Positions 18,514 through 27,033 of a stretch of DNA of 63,399 bases are shown here, piece by piece. How positions within the stretch are numbered: position 1 is the first letter of the stretch; each line of letters opens with the position of its first letter. The notes under the pieces were generated by a model. It made no database searches. It saw only the letters and a list, made by a program, of their open reading frames with translations, and was not told where the DNA came from. Source of the stretch: an uncultured Akkermansia sp. (GTDB lineage: Bacteria; Verrucomicrobiota; Verrucomicrobiia; Verrucomicrobiales; Akkermansiaceae); assembly GCA_947589295.1 (NCBI GenBank), contig CANQBZ010000006.1:1-63399 (forward strand). Reading direction: 5' to 3'. The translations under genes and the position numbers were made by a program.

Positions 18514-19155
18514 CTACCCTATTTTCTGCAGGATAAGGTCCACCATCTCGCCGACATTGTGCAAGTTCACAACCTCCTTCATGGCGAAGCGGAAGCCGTC
18601 TTGTGATAAAATGGTTTTGCCGTTTATTTTGAGGTTTCGCCAATCTGTTAGTACGGAATAGATATGTCCATAATCATCGAATATAAACGGTCCTTGCAAC
18701 CCCAGTGTGATTTTCCCATCACGTTGAGATTTGAGCTGAAGCGAAAGTTTTTGGTACTTCCCTCGTGCCCTGAAGTCTAAATTGAGTCGTTGAAGATTGG
18801 TTATTGCCGAAAGATACGGAGAAGGACTATTTAAAGGTTGAGGTGTTATTTGAAACTGAAAAGGAGACTCCCCGGAAATCTTGCCTTCATAGAACAGTTC
18901 AAGTCGTGCTTCTTTGTTGAAGAAAGTCTTTATAAAGCTGCCATAATCGAGTTCTGTCCATAAAGGAACGCATAAAATGTTGGCTAGTAAGGTCAGAACG
19001 ACGAAAATAGAGTTGCTAAGACAATGGACGAAGGTGTTATCCCCCTGTACCTTGTCAACGACATCGGATGCTTCTTGCTCATGCTCCTCATGAGCAAAGT
19101 TATTATCGACGAACGATAATTCTACTCGCACATTCTTATTTAGAGACTTGTCCAT
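18514..19155 (-). CDS. Hypothetical membrane-anchored protein of the glycan locus
   Basis: I do not recognise this 213-residue protein. An acidic N-terminal segment of about 40 residues is followed by a hydrophobic helix at about 45-63 and a C-terminal domain of about 150 residues with alternating polar/hydrophobic strands and no catalytic motif that I can see. ATG 19155 is the start; the gene begins 10 bases after the GT8 stop on the same strand, so it should be the last gene of the locus transcript. Base composition is AT-rich like its neighbours. Its place suggests a role in making or exporting the glycan, but nothing in the sequence shows it. Confidence 0.65.
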   Translation of the reverse strand: MDKSLNKNVRVELSFVDNNFAHEEHEQEASDVVDKVQGDNTFVHCLSNSIFVVLTLLANILCVPLWTELDYGSFIKTFFNKEARLELFYEGKISGESPFQFQITPQPLNSPSPYLSAITNLQRLNLDFRARGKYQKLSLQLKSQRDGKITLGLQGPFIFDDYGHIYSVLTDWRNLKINGKTILSQDGFRFAMKEVVNLHNVGEMVDLILQKIG

Positions 19156-19165
19156 GTTTGTATTT

Positions 19166-20152
19166 TCAATAATGCTGTGGAACGGACCCTAATTTCTTAT
19201 CCATTTCTCCGTGCAAAATAGCGTAGATGTTGGTGTAGAGAATTTCCTCGTAATAGGGCAGCTTGCGCGCATAACTCCACCACTCTTCACTAGCTTCATA
19301 ATGGGGGAGATTCCAAGGTTTCCTTCTTCCTGCCCAATGGATAATTTTTCGTTCTTCCCTATCTGCGAGAGCTTTTTTACGGTATTTGAGCGGCAGTTCA
19401 TTTATATCATAAGATATCAATCCGTTCCATACGGAATCAATGTAGTGAATATGATCGTGGCATATCATGTTAATAACACATTGATCATGAAAGTACATTT
19501 TGCGATTCTGAGCGGCTTGCAAGAACTTCCCCTGAACATTTTGTTCGCGCAACGCACGCAAATTCATCAGTAAGACCCCCGCATTAACATAATCTTCTTT
19601 TGGTTTTTTTATCTTTAGAGTTTTAGCAAAATAATTCTTCATCGTGGAGATTTTCTGTTTTCGCTCATGCTCCAAAAGCCAGATAATGCCGTAATCCCAG
19701 CGGCAGGCAGCGATCCAGTTGTCTCCCATATCGGTCGCGTATAGCTCTGCAACATCAGCCCGCACCAGTACATCCGAATCTAGCCAGAGCATCTTGTCAT
19801 ATTCGGGGAAAAGTGACGGAGCAAACAAGCGGTACCACGTTTCGATTGAAAGCGGTTTATATCCGTGGGCAAATTTATAATCTGCTCCGTTTATGGACAC
19901 TCCTTTAAAACGTAGACGGAAGCAGCCAGCATCTTTTCTTTCAACTTGTTCGACAATGTGCTTCAGCAGATCTCGGTTTCGCTCACTTAAGTCGTGATAT
20001 AGTATTACCAGTTCGTACTCACGCTCACTTTTCGCTTGTTGTACCAGACTCGCTAGGGTCACTCCCAAATAAGGTGCATATGTATTGTTTACAGCAAAGA
20101 AAATTACGACTTTCTCCGCGCCTGCGCAAATTCGTTTTTTGCTCCTTAGCAT
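19166..20152 (-). CDS. Glycosyltransferase family 8 protein
   Basis: The 328-residue protein transfers a hexose, probably from UDP-glucose or UDP-galactose, to a growing surface glycan. It has the GT8 (GT-A fold) pattern: VVIFFAVNNTYAPYLGVTLASL at the start, the metal-binding DSD in MLWLDSDVLVRAD, DYVNAGVLLMNL, and the C-terminal IIHWAGRRKPW with the conserved His. I start at ATG 20152; the frame runs upstream to a TTG at 20209 that is less credible. It lies between the acyltransferase and the hypothetical membrane protein. Its 3' end has a duplicated fragment at 18051-18188. Confidence 0.9.
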   Translation of the reverse strand: MLRSKKRICAGAEKVVIFFAVNNTYAPYLGVTLASLVQQAKSEREYELVILYHDLSERNRDLLKHIVEQVERKDAGCFRLRFKGVSINGADYKFAHGYKPLSIETWYRLFAPSLFPEYDKMLWLDSDVLVRADVAELYATDMGDNWIAACRWDYGIIWLLEHERKQKISTMKNYFAKTLKIKKPKEDYVNAGVLLMNLRALREQNVQGKFLQAAQNRKMYFHDQCVINMICHDHIHYIDSVWNGLISYDINELPLKYRKKALADREERKIIHWAGRRKPWNLPHYEASEEWWSYARKLPYYEEILYTNIYAILHGEMDKKLGSVPQHY

Positions 20153-20218
20153 ACCATTTTCCGTATTGTCGTTTTCATAAATCGAGTCCTGCGTATAGGC
20201 ATAAAACAAGTTACTTAA

Positions 20219-21262
20219 TTAGGAAAGTAGTTTATTATTGTTCCATGATAGAATTTTCTGCGTAGTGAAATCCGATGCTCGGTGTAGAGCTTCTGATGCC
20301 ATGAATGTCAATCCTAAAAGAAAAAAACAGCAATATAATAGTTGCAAATCATTAGAATTCCCCGTTATTAAGCGTGGTAGAAGAAGAATAAAAATTCTGT
20401 GATGTACAAGATATATCTCGTAGTTATAATTACAAATATATCTGACAAATTTAAGGTCCAATTTGATATGATATAAAATGACGAATAAAAGTATTGAGGA
20501 AATAAAAACAACAGGATATGTGTACCCACCGATGCGCACTGGTTTCAATACATAAAGTATTCCTAAAAAGAAAATACTTAGCGTCAATGTATTAGTATTC
20601 AGTATGTTCTTATGTTTCTCAAAAAGCATGCCGACCCAGAAACACATTATTCCATTAGAAATTGAAAATCCCCCGTTTGCATAGGAAAGTATCTGGAACT
20701 CGAGATTTAGAATAAATATCGCTGTTACGAATAATGTGCTTATCAGGCAGTATCGAAGAAACATGAAACGTAAAAGTGGGAATAGGACGTAAAGTAGAAT
20801 GATAACAAACGTGAACCATTCTCCGATTAGCCATGTCACACTTACTCCAAAATTATCCCAAAATCCTTGAGTATAATTTAAGCCTAAAAAGGACAGCAGC
20901 AGTCCAAGTTTATCACGATCGATGATGCTTGGCGAAACAATATATGTTGCTATAAGTGCTGCAATAAAACCGATCTGTTGCGGGATCAAAATTCGTTGAT
21001 ATCTTTTTTTATAAAATAAACCCATGTTAAAATTATCCTTGTAATGCTTATAAAGCAATGCACCCGATAGAATAAAGAAGAGAGCTACCCCCTCCCCCCC
21101 CCACCTCATTCCGCCATAGTTAATAATATGTTCTAAACCGAGGGGGAAATGGAGATGATTAGATTTTAGAGTTGTAAGAAAATGGTGAAAAAGTATCATC
21201 ATTGTGGCAACAAATCGGATCCAATCATATCCCAAATTTCTCTGCTTATCGTACTCAGTCAT
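20219..21262 (-). CDS. Acyltransferase family 3 membrane protein
   Basis: A 347-residue protein with about ten hydrophobic helices. The start YDWIRFVATMMILFHHF carries the family's Arg and the catalytic-type His pair in the first helix. Members O-acetylate cell-surface polysaccharides using an acyl donor from the cytosol. ATG 21262 lies 20 bases downstream of the HAD-DUF115 gene. The gene is markedly AT-rich compared with the housekeeping genes. The modified sugar cannot be deduced. Confidence 0.9.
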   Translation of the reverse strand: MTEYDKQRNLGYDWIRFVATMMILFHHFLTTLKSNHLHFPLGLEHIINYGGMRWGGEGVALFFILSGALLYKHYKDNFNMGLFYKKRYQRILIPQQIGFIAALIATYIVSPSIIDRDKLGLLLSFLGLNYTQGFWDNFGVSVTWLIGEWFTFVIILLYVLFPLLRFMFLRYCLISTLFVTAIFILNLEFQILSYANGGFSISNGIMCFWVGMLFEKHKNILNTNTLTLSIFFLGILYVLKPVRIGGYTYPVVFISSILLFVILYHIKLDLKFVRYICNYNYEIYLVHHRIFILLLPRLITGNSNDLQLLYCCFFLLGLTFMASEALHRASDFTTQKILSWNNNKLLS

Positions 21263-21282
21263 TGTTATTTAGCAGTTTGTCC

Positions 21283-24138
21283 CTAACCTAATTTTTCGAT
21301 TTTATCTAACATCTTAATATTATTTGTGTCTATTTCGGGGTGTTTTCTTAAGAAAGGCTTTGTATACACATCCTGAAATATCCCCTTCAGACCAACAGGG
21401 TTTACAATAACGATCTTTGTATCAGGGTAATATGTTGCAACAAACGATTTTAGCCTCCTCCATGCAAGAATCTGTGATGCGTCATTTCGTGCAGCACTTT
21501 CATTCCGTACTGAAGTATCGTAGGCGCCACCTATAAAATGAGTCATGCTGCTGACGGTGCAATCAACACCGACCACGTATACTTTCGCAGGATTGGTAAA
21601 TAAAGCAAATTGCATGGCTTGCAATGAACAACTGGTTGAGTTAGCTAATGCCTCCGTATCTATATCCACGACAAAGCCTCCAGGCAAATGATTAGCAGAT
21701 GTCTTGTAGCGGCGAATTCTAGAATCTAAATATATGGTTGATTGGGGGATTTGGAAATTCGGCCCCAAATTCTGATCTCCGACAAACTTCAAACAGTCAT
21801 AATTAAGGAATGCGGACCAATAATTCTCAACTCCAATATCGAGGCCACGTTTATCTATTGTGAAAAGGTAATCAAAGTGAACTTTGTCGTATAGAAAGGC
21901 TCTATTCAACCCTATGTACTTTGCTCCCTCGATGGGCTGAAACTGGTTAACAGTCGGACCAGCCCCAATCAAAACAATGGTTCCACCCTGGTTGCAGTTC
22001 CTAAATTCGCTAAATGTTTTCTGATGTAAAAATGCTATGGTCAATGAGCGCTGCACATTGAGTGATGTCCTGTCTATGATCCTGCGAATAATTCGTTCAG
22101 GTAACTCGCAGATGCAATCTCTTCTTTTTCTCCTTAGAATTTTTACCCCAAATAAAAAGTAATTTTTCCTTTTTGTATCAAGCTCTTTGATAACCTTCCA
22201 TGCACCAAATAACTCTTTCTTCTTTACTTTATTCGTCTCTCTGACCACAGAGCTAACAACCATGCCAAAAAGTTTCGTAGTACTTTCATTTGGTCGCTTA
22301 ATTTTGTGATAAATTCCGTAACATACAAATTTTTGCAGCGGAGTTTTCCATTTGAGAGATCTAACAATTTTTAAAGACTCCCATGGATGGCAAATAACCT
22401 GAGATAAGGGGATTTTCATGGCAAATAGAGGAGCACAAAAAGTATCTCCTACGCCGTGAAAGAATCTCATACCGGACAGTGCTTCAATTCCTTCCTTAGT
22501 GGGGGCATCCATAAATACGTTTACCCATTCGATTAGTGAGTCAAACTCTATAAAAATATCATGTCCCTTAAACCATTTTTGCACGTCTTGAGCAAAATCT
22601 ACAGCCGCGTTTGAAATATAAGGATAGACCTCTGCGCGTCGTAATTTCCATATGTTCTGCGTTTCTTCATACACGGGAAGACCTCTCTTATCGATCTGTT
22701 TTATCGGCTGCTCCGGAGAAGAGAGTAAGAATTCTATGAAGTCCCAATTTTTGGTGAAGAGATTTACATTGCTCTTTTCCCATTTTACGTTATCCCTATA
22801 TGCATAAACCGTACGAGCAAAAGAACAAAATTTAAAATATTTAGAAAAAGGTTCTTTCACATAAGTAAAATATGCTCCCAATACCGGATTTTTTGTAAAA
22901 TCTTTGATTAATTCCAAACTAGCAAAAGTTCTAGCCATAGTGTCTACGACTAGAATACGATCTTCTTTGCTGATTAGGAAGCTCAAATATTTGGCATAAT
23001 CATTACGAAATTCGTTTTGCAAAGGTTCAAAGAGTTCGCGATTTTCATTTATAAAGCGTTCATAATCACTGGATGTCCGGAAGGTAAACGCAGTCTTTCT
23101 TTCTCTGATTTCGGAACACAAAGAAGAATAATAGTCAACAATGTATTTCCCATAAACGCTATTGTTTTTACATTCTAAACTGGTGATGCGGCGAAGGGCT
23201 CCATTGGCGTACACATAACTATTCTTTAGATTGTGGTTATATATATTAAAAACTCTCTGTAAGGTATATCCATCCCGAGCAACAAATAACAAGTGATTAA
23301 GACTTCTTTTAGTAGCCTCCACTTCCAAAAAACGGGTATAACCATAAGCAATAGGACCAGCATAATAATATCCCAATTTACTCCAATAATTTTCTCTCTC
23401 CCCAATACCACAACGTTTTAATTGCCATTTGTATGCAAAAATAGAAATTAAAATTGATGCGCCCAATTTATTTTGACACTGCCTGATAAAAACTCTATTT
23501 CTAATGTCACTTCGCCCGAATTGATTAATAAAGGAAGGGTACAAGATGGCATCTATTCCAAGTTGTCGGGGGACATTAAAATCCCCCCTTTGGTTATCCC
23601 CTATATGCAAGACCATCTCAGGAGTGCAAGAATTATCTCTGATCAGGTGCTCCCATAAAGCTCCACTTCCTTTGCATTTACCAACATCACAGCTGACATA
23701 TAACTTATACCAATCATTTAAACTATTTTTTTTCAATATTTTACTTAAAAAGTCAGTTGGGAGGTACATATCCGAGGTGATGACAATTTTTTTGCCGCGC
23801 GTCAGCGCATAATCATAAACCTGTTTTAATTCAGGATTAACACGCAGGACCATCTCTTCCCAATCTAGTTCCCTCTGTTTCATCCTCCTAAATTCACCAT
23901 TGATTTCTTCATAAATCATGTCGAGAGTTACATCTTCCATTTCTTTGTGACGGATACGTGCTCTTCGTTCGGCATCTATACGTTCTGCTGCGAATCCGCG
24001 ACATCTATATGCCTTCTCTACATGAACAAATAGATGCGTTGGACGCACGTATGGTCGAACGAGTAGTGTATCAAAAATGTCAAATGATATAATACTATGC
24101 TCATCTATCTTTGGTTTAATGGTCTGTAGTAATGTCAT
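21283..24138 (-). CDS. HAD hydrolase fused to a DUF115/MptE-like glycan domain
   Basis: This 951-residue protein has at least two recognisable parts. Residues 1-210 are a HAD-type domain: D20-I-F-D23-T motif, ITSDMYLP motif II, CKGSGALWEHL, and LHIGDNQRGDF motif IV. A middle part of about 450 residues (SNVNLFTKNWDFIEFLL) has no family I can name. Residues about 715-951 match the neighbouring 355-residue protein: IVLIGAGPTVNQF, VVGVDCTV, NPVGLKGIFQDVYTK, RKHPEID. That region resembles the MptE/DUF115 fold seen in flagellin-modifying Maf transferases of nonulosonic acids. It probably processes and transfers an acidic sugar; the combination is unusual and the substrate unknown. Confidence 0.75.
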   Translation of the reverse strand: MTLLQTIKPKIDEHSIISFDIFDTLLVRPYVRPTHLFVHVEKAYRCRGFAAERIDAERRARIRHKEMEDVTLDMIYEEINGEFRRMKQRELDWEEMVLRVNPELKQVYDYALTRGKKIVITSDMYLPTDFLSKILKKNSLNDWYKLYVSCDVGKCKGSGALWEHLIRDNSCTPEMVLHIGDNQRGDFNVPRQLGIDAILYPSFINQFGRSDIRNRVFIRQCQNKLGASILISIFAYKWQLKRCGIGERENYWSKLGYYYAGPIAYGYTRFLEVEATKRSLNHLLFVARDGYTLQRVFNIYNHNLKNSYVYANGALRRITSLECKNNSVYGKYIVDYYSSLCSEIRERKTAFTFRTSSDYERFINENRELFEPLQNEFRNDYAKYLSFLISKEDRILVVDTMARTFASLELIKDFTKNPVLGAYFTYVKEPFSKYFKFCSFARTVYAYRDNVKWEKSNVNLFTKNWDFIEFLLSSPEQPIKQIDKRGLPVYEETQNIWKLRRAEVYPYISNAAVDFAQDVQKWFKGHDIFIEFDSLIEWVNVFMDAPTKEGIEALSGMRFFHGVGDTFCAPLFAMKIPLSQVICHPWESLKIVRSLKWKTPLQKFVCYGIYHKIKRPNESTTKLFGMVVSSVVRETNKVKKKELFGAWKVIKELDTKRKNYFLFGVKILRRKRRDCICELPERIIRRIIDRTSLNVQRSLTIAFLHQKTFSEFRNCNQGGTIVLIGAGPTVNQFQPIEGAKYIGLNRAFLYDKVHFDYLFTIDKRGLDIGVENYWSAFLNYDCLKFVGDQNLGPNFQIPQSTIYLDSRIRRYKTSANHLPGGFVVDIDTEALANSTSCSLQAMQFALFTNPAKVYVVGVDCTVSSMTHFIGGAYDTSVRNESAARNDASQILAWRRLKSFVATYYPDTKIVIVNPVGLKGIFQDVYTKPFLRKHPEIDTNNIKMLDKIEKLG

Positions 24139-24295
24139 GATGGTATCCTTTCCTTATTAATGATGGCGTTATCAGTATCCCGTGTAATTTGAGTAATAGA
24201 ATATCTCTAAAATGGGGTAGATTTAACTTAATTAGAAGGCTACATTTTTGTTTTAGAGAACGATGTTTGGGTCGGTGGTTTTGATAATACTTGAT

Positions 24296-25297
24296 TTATG
24301 ATCGTAACATGAAGGACTCATATGCTTTCTTGGCAACAGTTTCATTCCAAAGAGGGCGTTCTTTCTCGGGGATACTTTCGAGAAAATTAAGTATCCCCCA
24401 TAGATTCATTCCCACACGGACAGCATAGGCAGCATAAGATCTGTGTGTGTTCCTCTGAGCACTGAGGGCGTACGGCAAGCTGTAGCCCCATGGTGACTTC
24501 TCCTTGATCCTGCGGATGAACATTTCGTTGATTTGAGCCAGCGAGGTAACATTGTAGCTTTTCCCCTCGTATTTGTTCAAGAAATCCATTATTAGTTCAA
24601 TCGGTAGGTTTCCAGGGATCTTGCCCATGCCATCAATGCTGCAATCTATTGATAGGGGCCTGCGCCCTTCGTTAAGCATGACATAGAATTGCGCCAAGGC
24701 AAAAGAGGATGCGAGGTTTTCGTGGAAATGCAATCCTACATGAATTCCTTTCTCCAAATTATTCTCTATCAACTGGTAGATGTATTTCAGTTGCCACATC
24801 AACAGTGATCCGAATGTATCAACAATGGTGAACGTATAAGGATTCAATTCATTGATCTGTTCCAGCAAACACTTCTTTTCATCGGTATTGTACCCAGAGA
24901 AATTAATCGGATTAATATGAACCTTATACCCTTTCTCTTTCACAATTCTTGCACATTCCATTCCCTCTTTTTTATCGTATGTATGGAATGAGACGCGTAT
25001 ATGCTCTACTCTTCCGTCAAATTCCTCCAGTCTCCGGACATCATATTGATCTCTCTGTACCATGAGTGCATACTCTGCCCCATTTTTATCTGAGCAATAT
25101 CTTTCCGTCTGTTCTATATTTGCATACACGCTATCATCTTCACTACGCGCCACATCATCTCGGAGGAAGCCCAATTCGATGATATCGCATCCTCCGCATT
25201 CTAAGGCGTCAACAATTCTCTTTATCTTCTCCTCCCCAAAATGACAATCGATGATATGACCGCCATCACGTAAGGTACAATCTAGCAACTTAATCAT
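24296..25297 (-). CDS. DRE-TIM metallolyase (HMGL-like aldolase) of the glycan locus
   Basis: The 333-residue TIM-barrel enzyme shows the family signature LDCTLRDGG near the N-terminus (catalytic Arg-Asp), DTFGS in the middle and HFHEN with the metal-binding His pair. Relatives are homocitrate/isopropylmalate synthases and 4-hydroxy-2-oxovalerate aldolases, which join or split acyl-CoA or pyruvate with an oxo-compound. The start overlaps the cytidylyltransferase stop as ATGA, with AAAGGA upstream, so the two are made together. This pairing suggests that the enzyme builds the 2-keto acid that is then activated as a CMP derivative, in the place of a NeuB-type synthase, which the window lacks. 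That role is inference. Confidence 0.8.
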   Translation of the reverse strand: MIKLLDCTLRDGGHIIDCHFGEEKIKRIVDALECGGCDIIELGFLRDDVARSEDDSVYANIEQTERYCSDKNGAEYALMVQRDQYDVRRLEEFDGRVEHIRVSFHTYDKKEGMECARIVKEKGYKVHINPINFSGYNTDEKKCLLEQINELNPYTFTIVDTFGSLLMWQLKYIYQLIENNLEKGIHVGLHFHENLASSFALAQFYVMLNEGRRPLSIDCSIDGMGKIPGNLPIELIMDFLNKYEGKSYNVTSLAQINEMFIRRIKEKSPWGYSLPYALSAQRNTHRSYAAYAVRVGMNLWGILNFLESIPEKERPLWNETVAKKAYESFMLRS

Positions 25298-25956
25298 TTG
25301 ATCCTTTCCCTTAAAAGATTCATGTATACAACATCAGCTAAAGCAAAATCCTCTGGGTAATCTATGTCGATGGCTTCAACCTCTGTACACTCGTGGATAT
25401 ACGGATTTTCCCCAGTTCTCCCGTGGAATTGTTCAAAAACGTCTCCTCTAAAGACGTAAGGAGACGATAATTCGCAAAATACAGGTTCCATGTCCTGTGT
25501 CCTAGGAGCCTTATCCAGCGAAAAGTTTAGAGGATGATTTCTGTACCATACAAAATTTTGTAGTCGCTTGGATGCAAAGGCAGATGTGTGTTTCCCGTTT
25601 TGTACGGCATGGATGCAGGCCCTATATGTTTCTGCTGTGACAAAGGGAGAAGTAGCATTTGCCATAATATACACATCCGCTTTCACCGTTTGAAGAAAGC
25701 TTTGAATAATATCTCCACAAAGAGTCTCCCTCGTATCTAATTCACTTGGTCTCTGAATAAAGTCGATCCCTTTGAGTAAGTAGTCTCGTATTTCAAGTTG
25801 GCTGCAGTATACATACACTTCATCTATTTCCGTGAGCCTCAGAAGTGTTCTTTGGACAAAATGACACAAAGGCGTTCCATCGGCAAAACGTTTGGTGTTT
25901 TTACCTGGCGTCCTTTCATTGTTGAGTTTTATAGGAATAAACGCTACTGTTTTCAT
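25294..25956 (-). CDS. CMP-sugar-type cytidylyltransferase (NeuA/KdsB-like)
   Basis: The 220-residue protein opens with VAFIPIKLNNERTPGKNTKRF, the CTP-binding loop of acylneuraminate and Kdo cytidylyltransferases. It also has ANATSPFVTAETY (NATSPF in place of the common PTSPLR/NATSPF types) and VEAIDIDYPEDFALAD, with the metal-binding Asp pair. It should couple CTP to an acidic sugar or keto acid. ATG 25956 is 9 bases after the stop of the DUF115-like gene. The coupling to an aldolase rather than a sialic, legionaminic or pseudaminic acid synthase leaves the substrate open. Confidence 0.88.
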   Translation of the reverse strand: MKTVAFIPIKLNNERTPGKNTKRFADGTPLCHFVQRTLLRLTEIDEVYVYCSQLEIRDYLLKGIDFIQRPSELDTRETLCGDIIQSFLQTVKADVYIMANATSPFVTAETYRACIHAVQNGKHTSAFASKRLQNFVWYRNHPLNFSLDKAPRTQDMEPVFCELSSPYVFRGDVFEQFHGRTGENPYIHECTEVEAIDIDYPEDFALADVVYMNLLRERIK

Positions 25957-25965
25957 TTGTACTTG

Positions 25966-27033
25966 TTAGTTAGAGCCTTTATAATTGCAGAGGTCCTCCA
26001 AGAGGTCTATTTGCACTCCTTTAATTTCTGGATGATGGTTGAGGTACTCCTTAGTGTACGCCTCTTTAAATATTCCCCTCAACCCAACAGGATTTACAGA
26101 AATAAGTTCTACATCAGGATGGAAAATTGAAATGTGTTCTTTGTATAATTCCCAACTCGCAATCAATAGTTCAGGGATATTTCCCTTGTACCACTCCATT
26201 CTTTGCTTGGTACCATCAAAATATCCATTTAAAGAACAGTCACATCCAATAATATATATCGTTTTGCAACCTGTATATATCGCAAAACTAAGGGCAGAAA
26301 AAATCGATGATCCCAAGTCAGGTAACGGTTGTAATGAAATGTCTCTACTAATGACCATACTCGGGTGATCAATGTAAAATTTATGTGAGTTGGGGAATGA
26401 TTCAATCACGCAATCAGGTATAAAAGTTACCTCTTTCGTATCCTCTCGTTTGTATACATGATATTTAGGGAGTACTAAGGCCTGACCAATAAATTTAGGA
26501 AAATCTGCCAATTCTAATTGCCTGTAAAGATTTTTAACATTAACAGCATCTATGGAAAACCAATAGTCAGGCCTGATATAATTTAACGATGTATTCACTC
26601 CAAAGTGGTAGCAATTGGCCATTTTTTTGTAATAATTTAAAGAGGGAGCACATCCTAGTACACATCCAATAGATCCTCTGTGGATATCCTTGAATTGACG
26701 AAAAACTTTCTGATGTTGATCCACGACCATGTAGTGGTTTTTAAATTGCTCAATGTGTAATTCTCTTAACGCTGCATTAAGTGCAGAATAAGTTTCAGTC
26801 CGTACTGCATTAATGATTGCTGAGTGGGAATTTGACCGGTGATTGCAACAAAAAAACTTGATCCCCAGAAAGTAATAGTTCTTACAGTCGGATGTCGTTC
26901 TCGTCTTGAAGAGACCACCAAGAAACTTCTTTTTTACGACTCCTTTACTATAGGATGTTTTTTCGAAAAGAGGAATCCTCATGATTTCTATATTTGTGTA
27001 ATCTGGGAAAATTTTCTTGATATGCAGTTTCAC
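25966..27033 (-). CDS. DUF115/MptE-like glycan protein
   Basis: A 355-residue protein beginning with GTG 27033, which overlaps the upstream stop as GTGA. An N-terminal part of about 110 residues precedes a Rossmann-like core: CVLGCAPSLNYY, WFSIDAVNV, YIIGCDCSLNGYF, and the C-terminal SVNPVGLRGIFKEAYTK / HHPEI. The core is homologous to the C-terminus of the 951-residue protein. The fold resembles the 6-hydroxymethylpterin pyrophosphokinase-like domain used by Maf proteins to attach nonulosonic acids. Here it probably acts as a transferase on a CMP-activated sugar, which fits the adjacent cytidylyltransferase; this is inference. Confidence 0.7.
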   Translation of the reverse strand: MKLHIKKIFPDYTNIEIMRIPLFEKTSYSKGVVKKKFLGGLFKTRTTSDCKNYYFLGIKFFCCNHRSNSHSAIINAVRTETYSALNAALRELHIEQFKNHYMVVDQHQKVFRQFKDIHRGSIGCVLGCAPSLNYYKKMANCYHFGVNTSLNYIRPDYWFSIDAVNVKNLYRQLELADFPKFIGQALVLPKYHVYKREDTKEVTFIPDCVIESFPNSHKFYIDHPSMVISRDISLQPLPDLGSSIFSALSFAIYTGCKTIYIIGCDCSLNGYFDGTKQRMEWYKGNIPELLIASWELYKEHISIFHPDVELISVNPVGLRGIFKEAYTKEYLNHHPEIKGVQIDLLEDLCNYKGSN

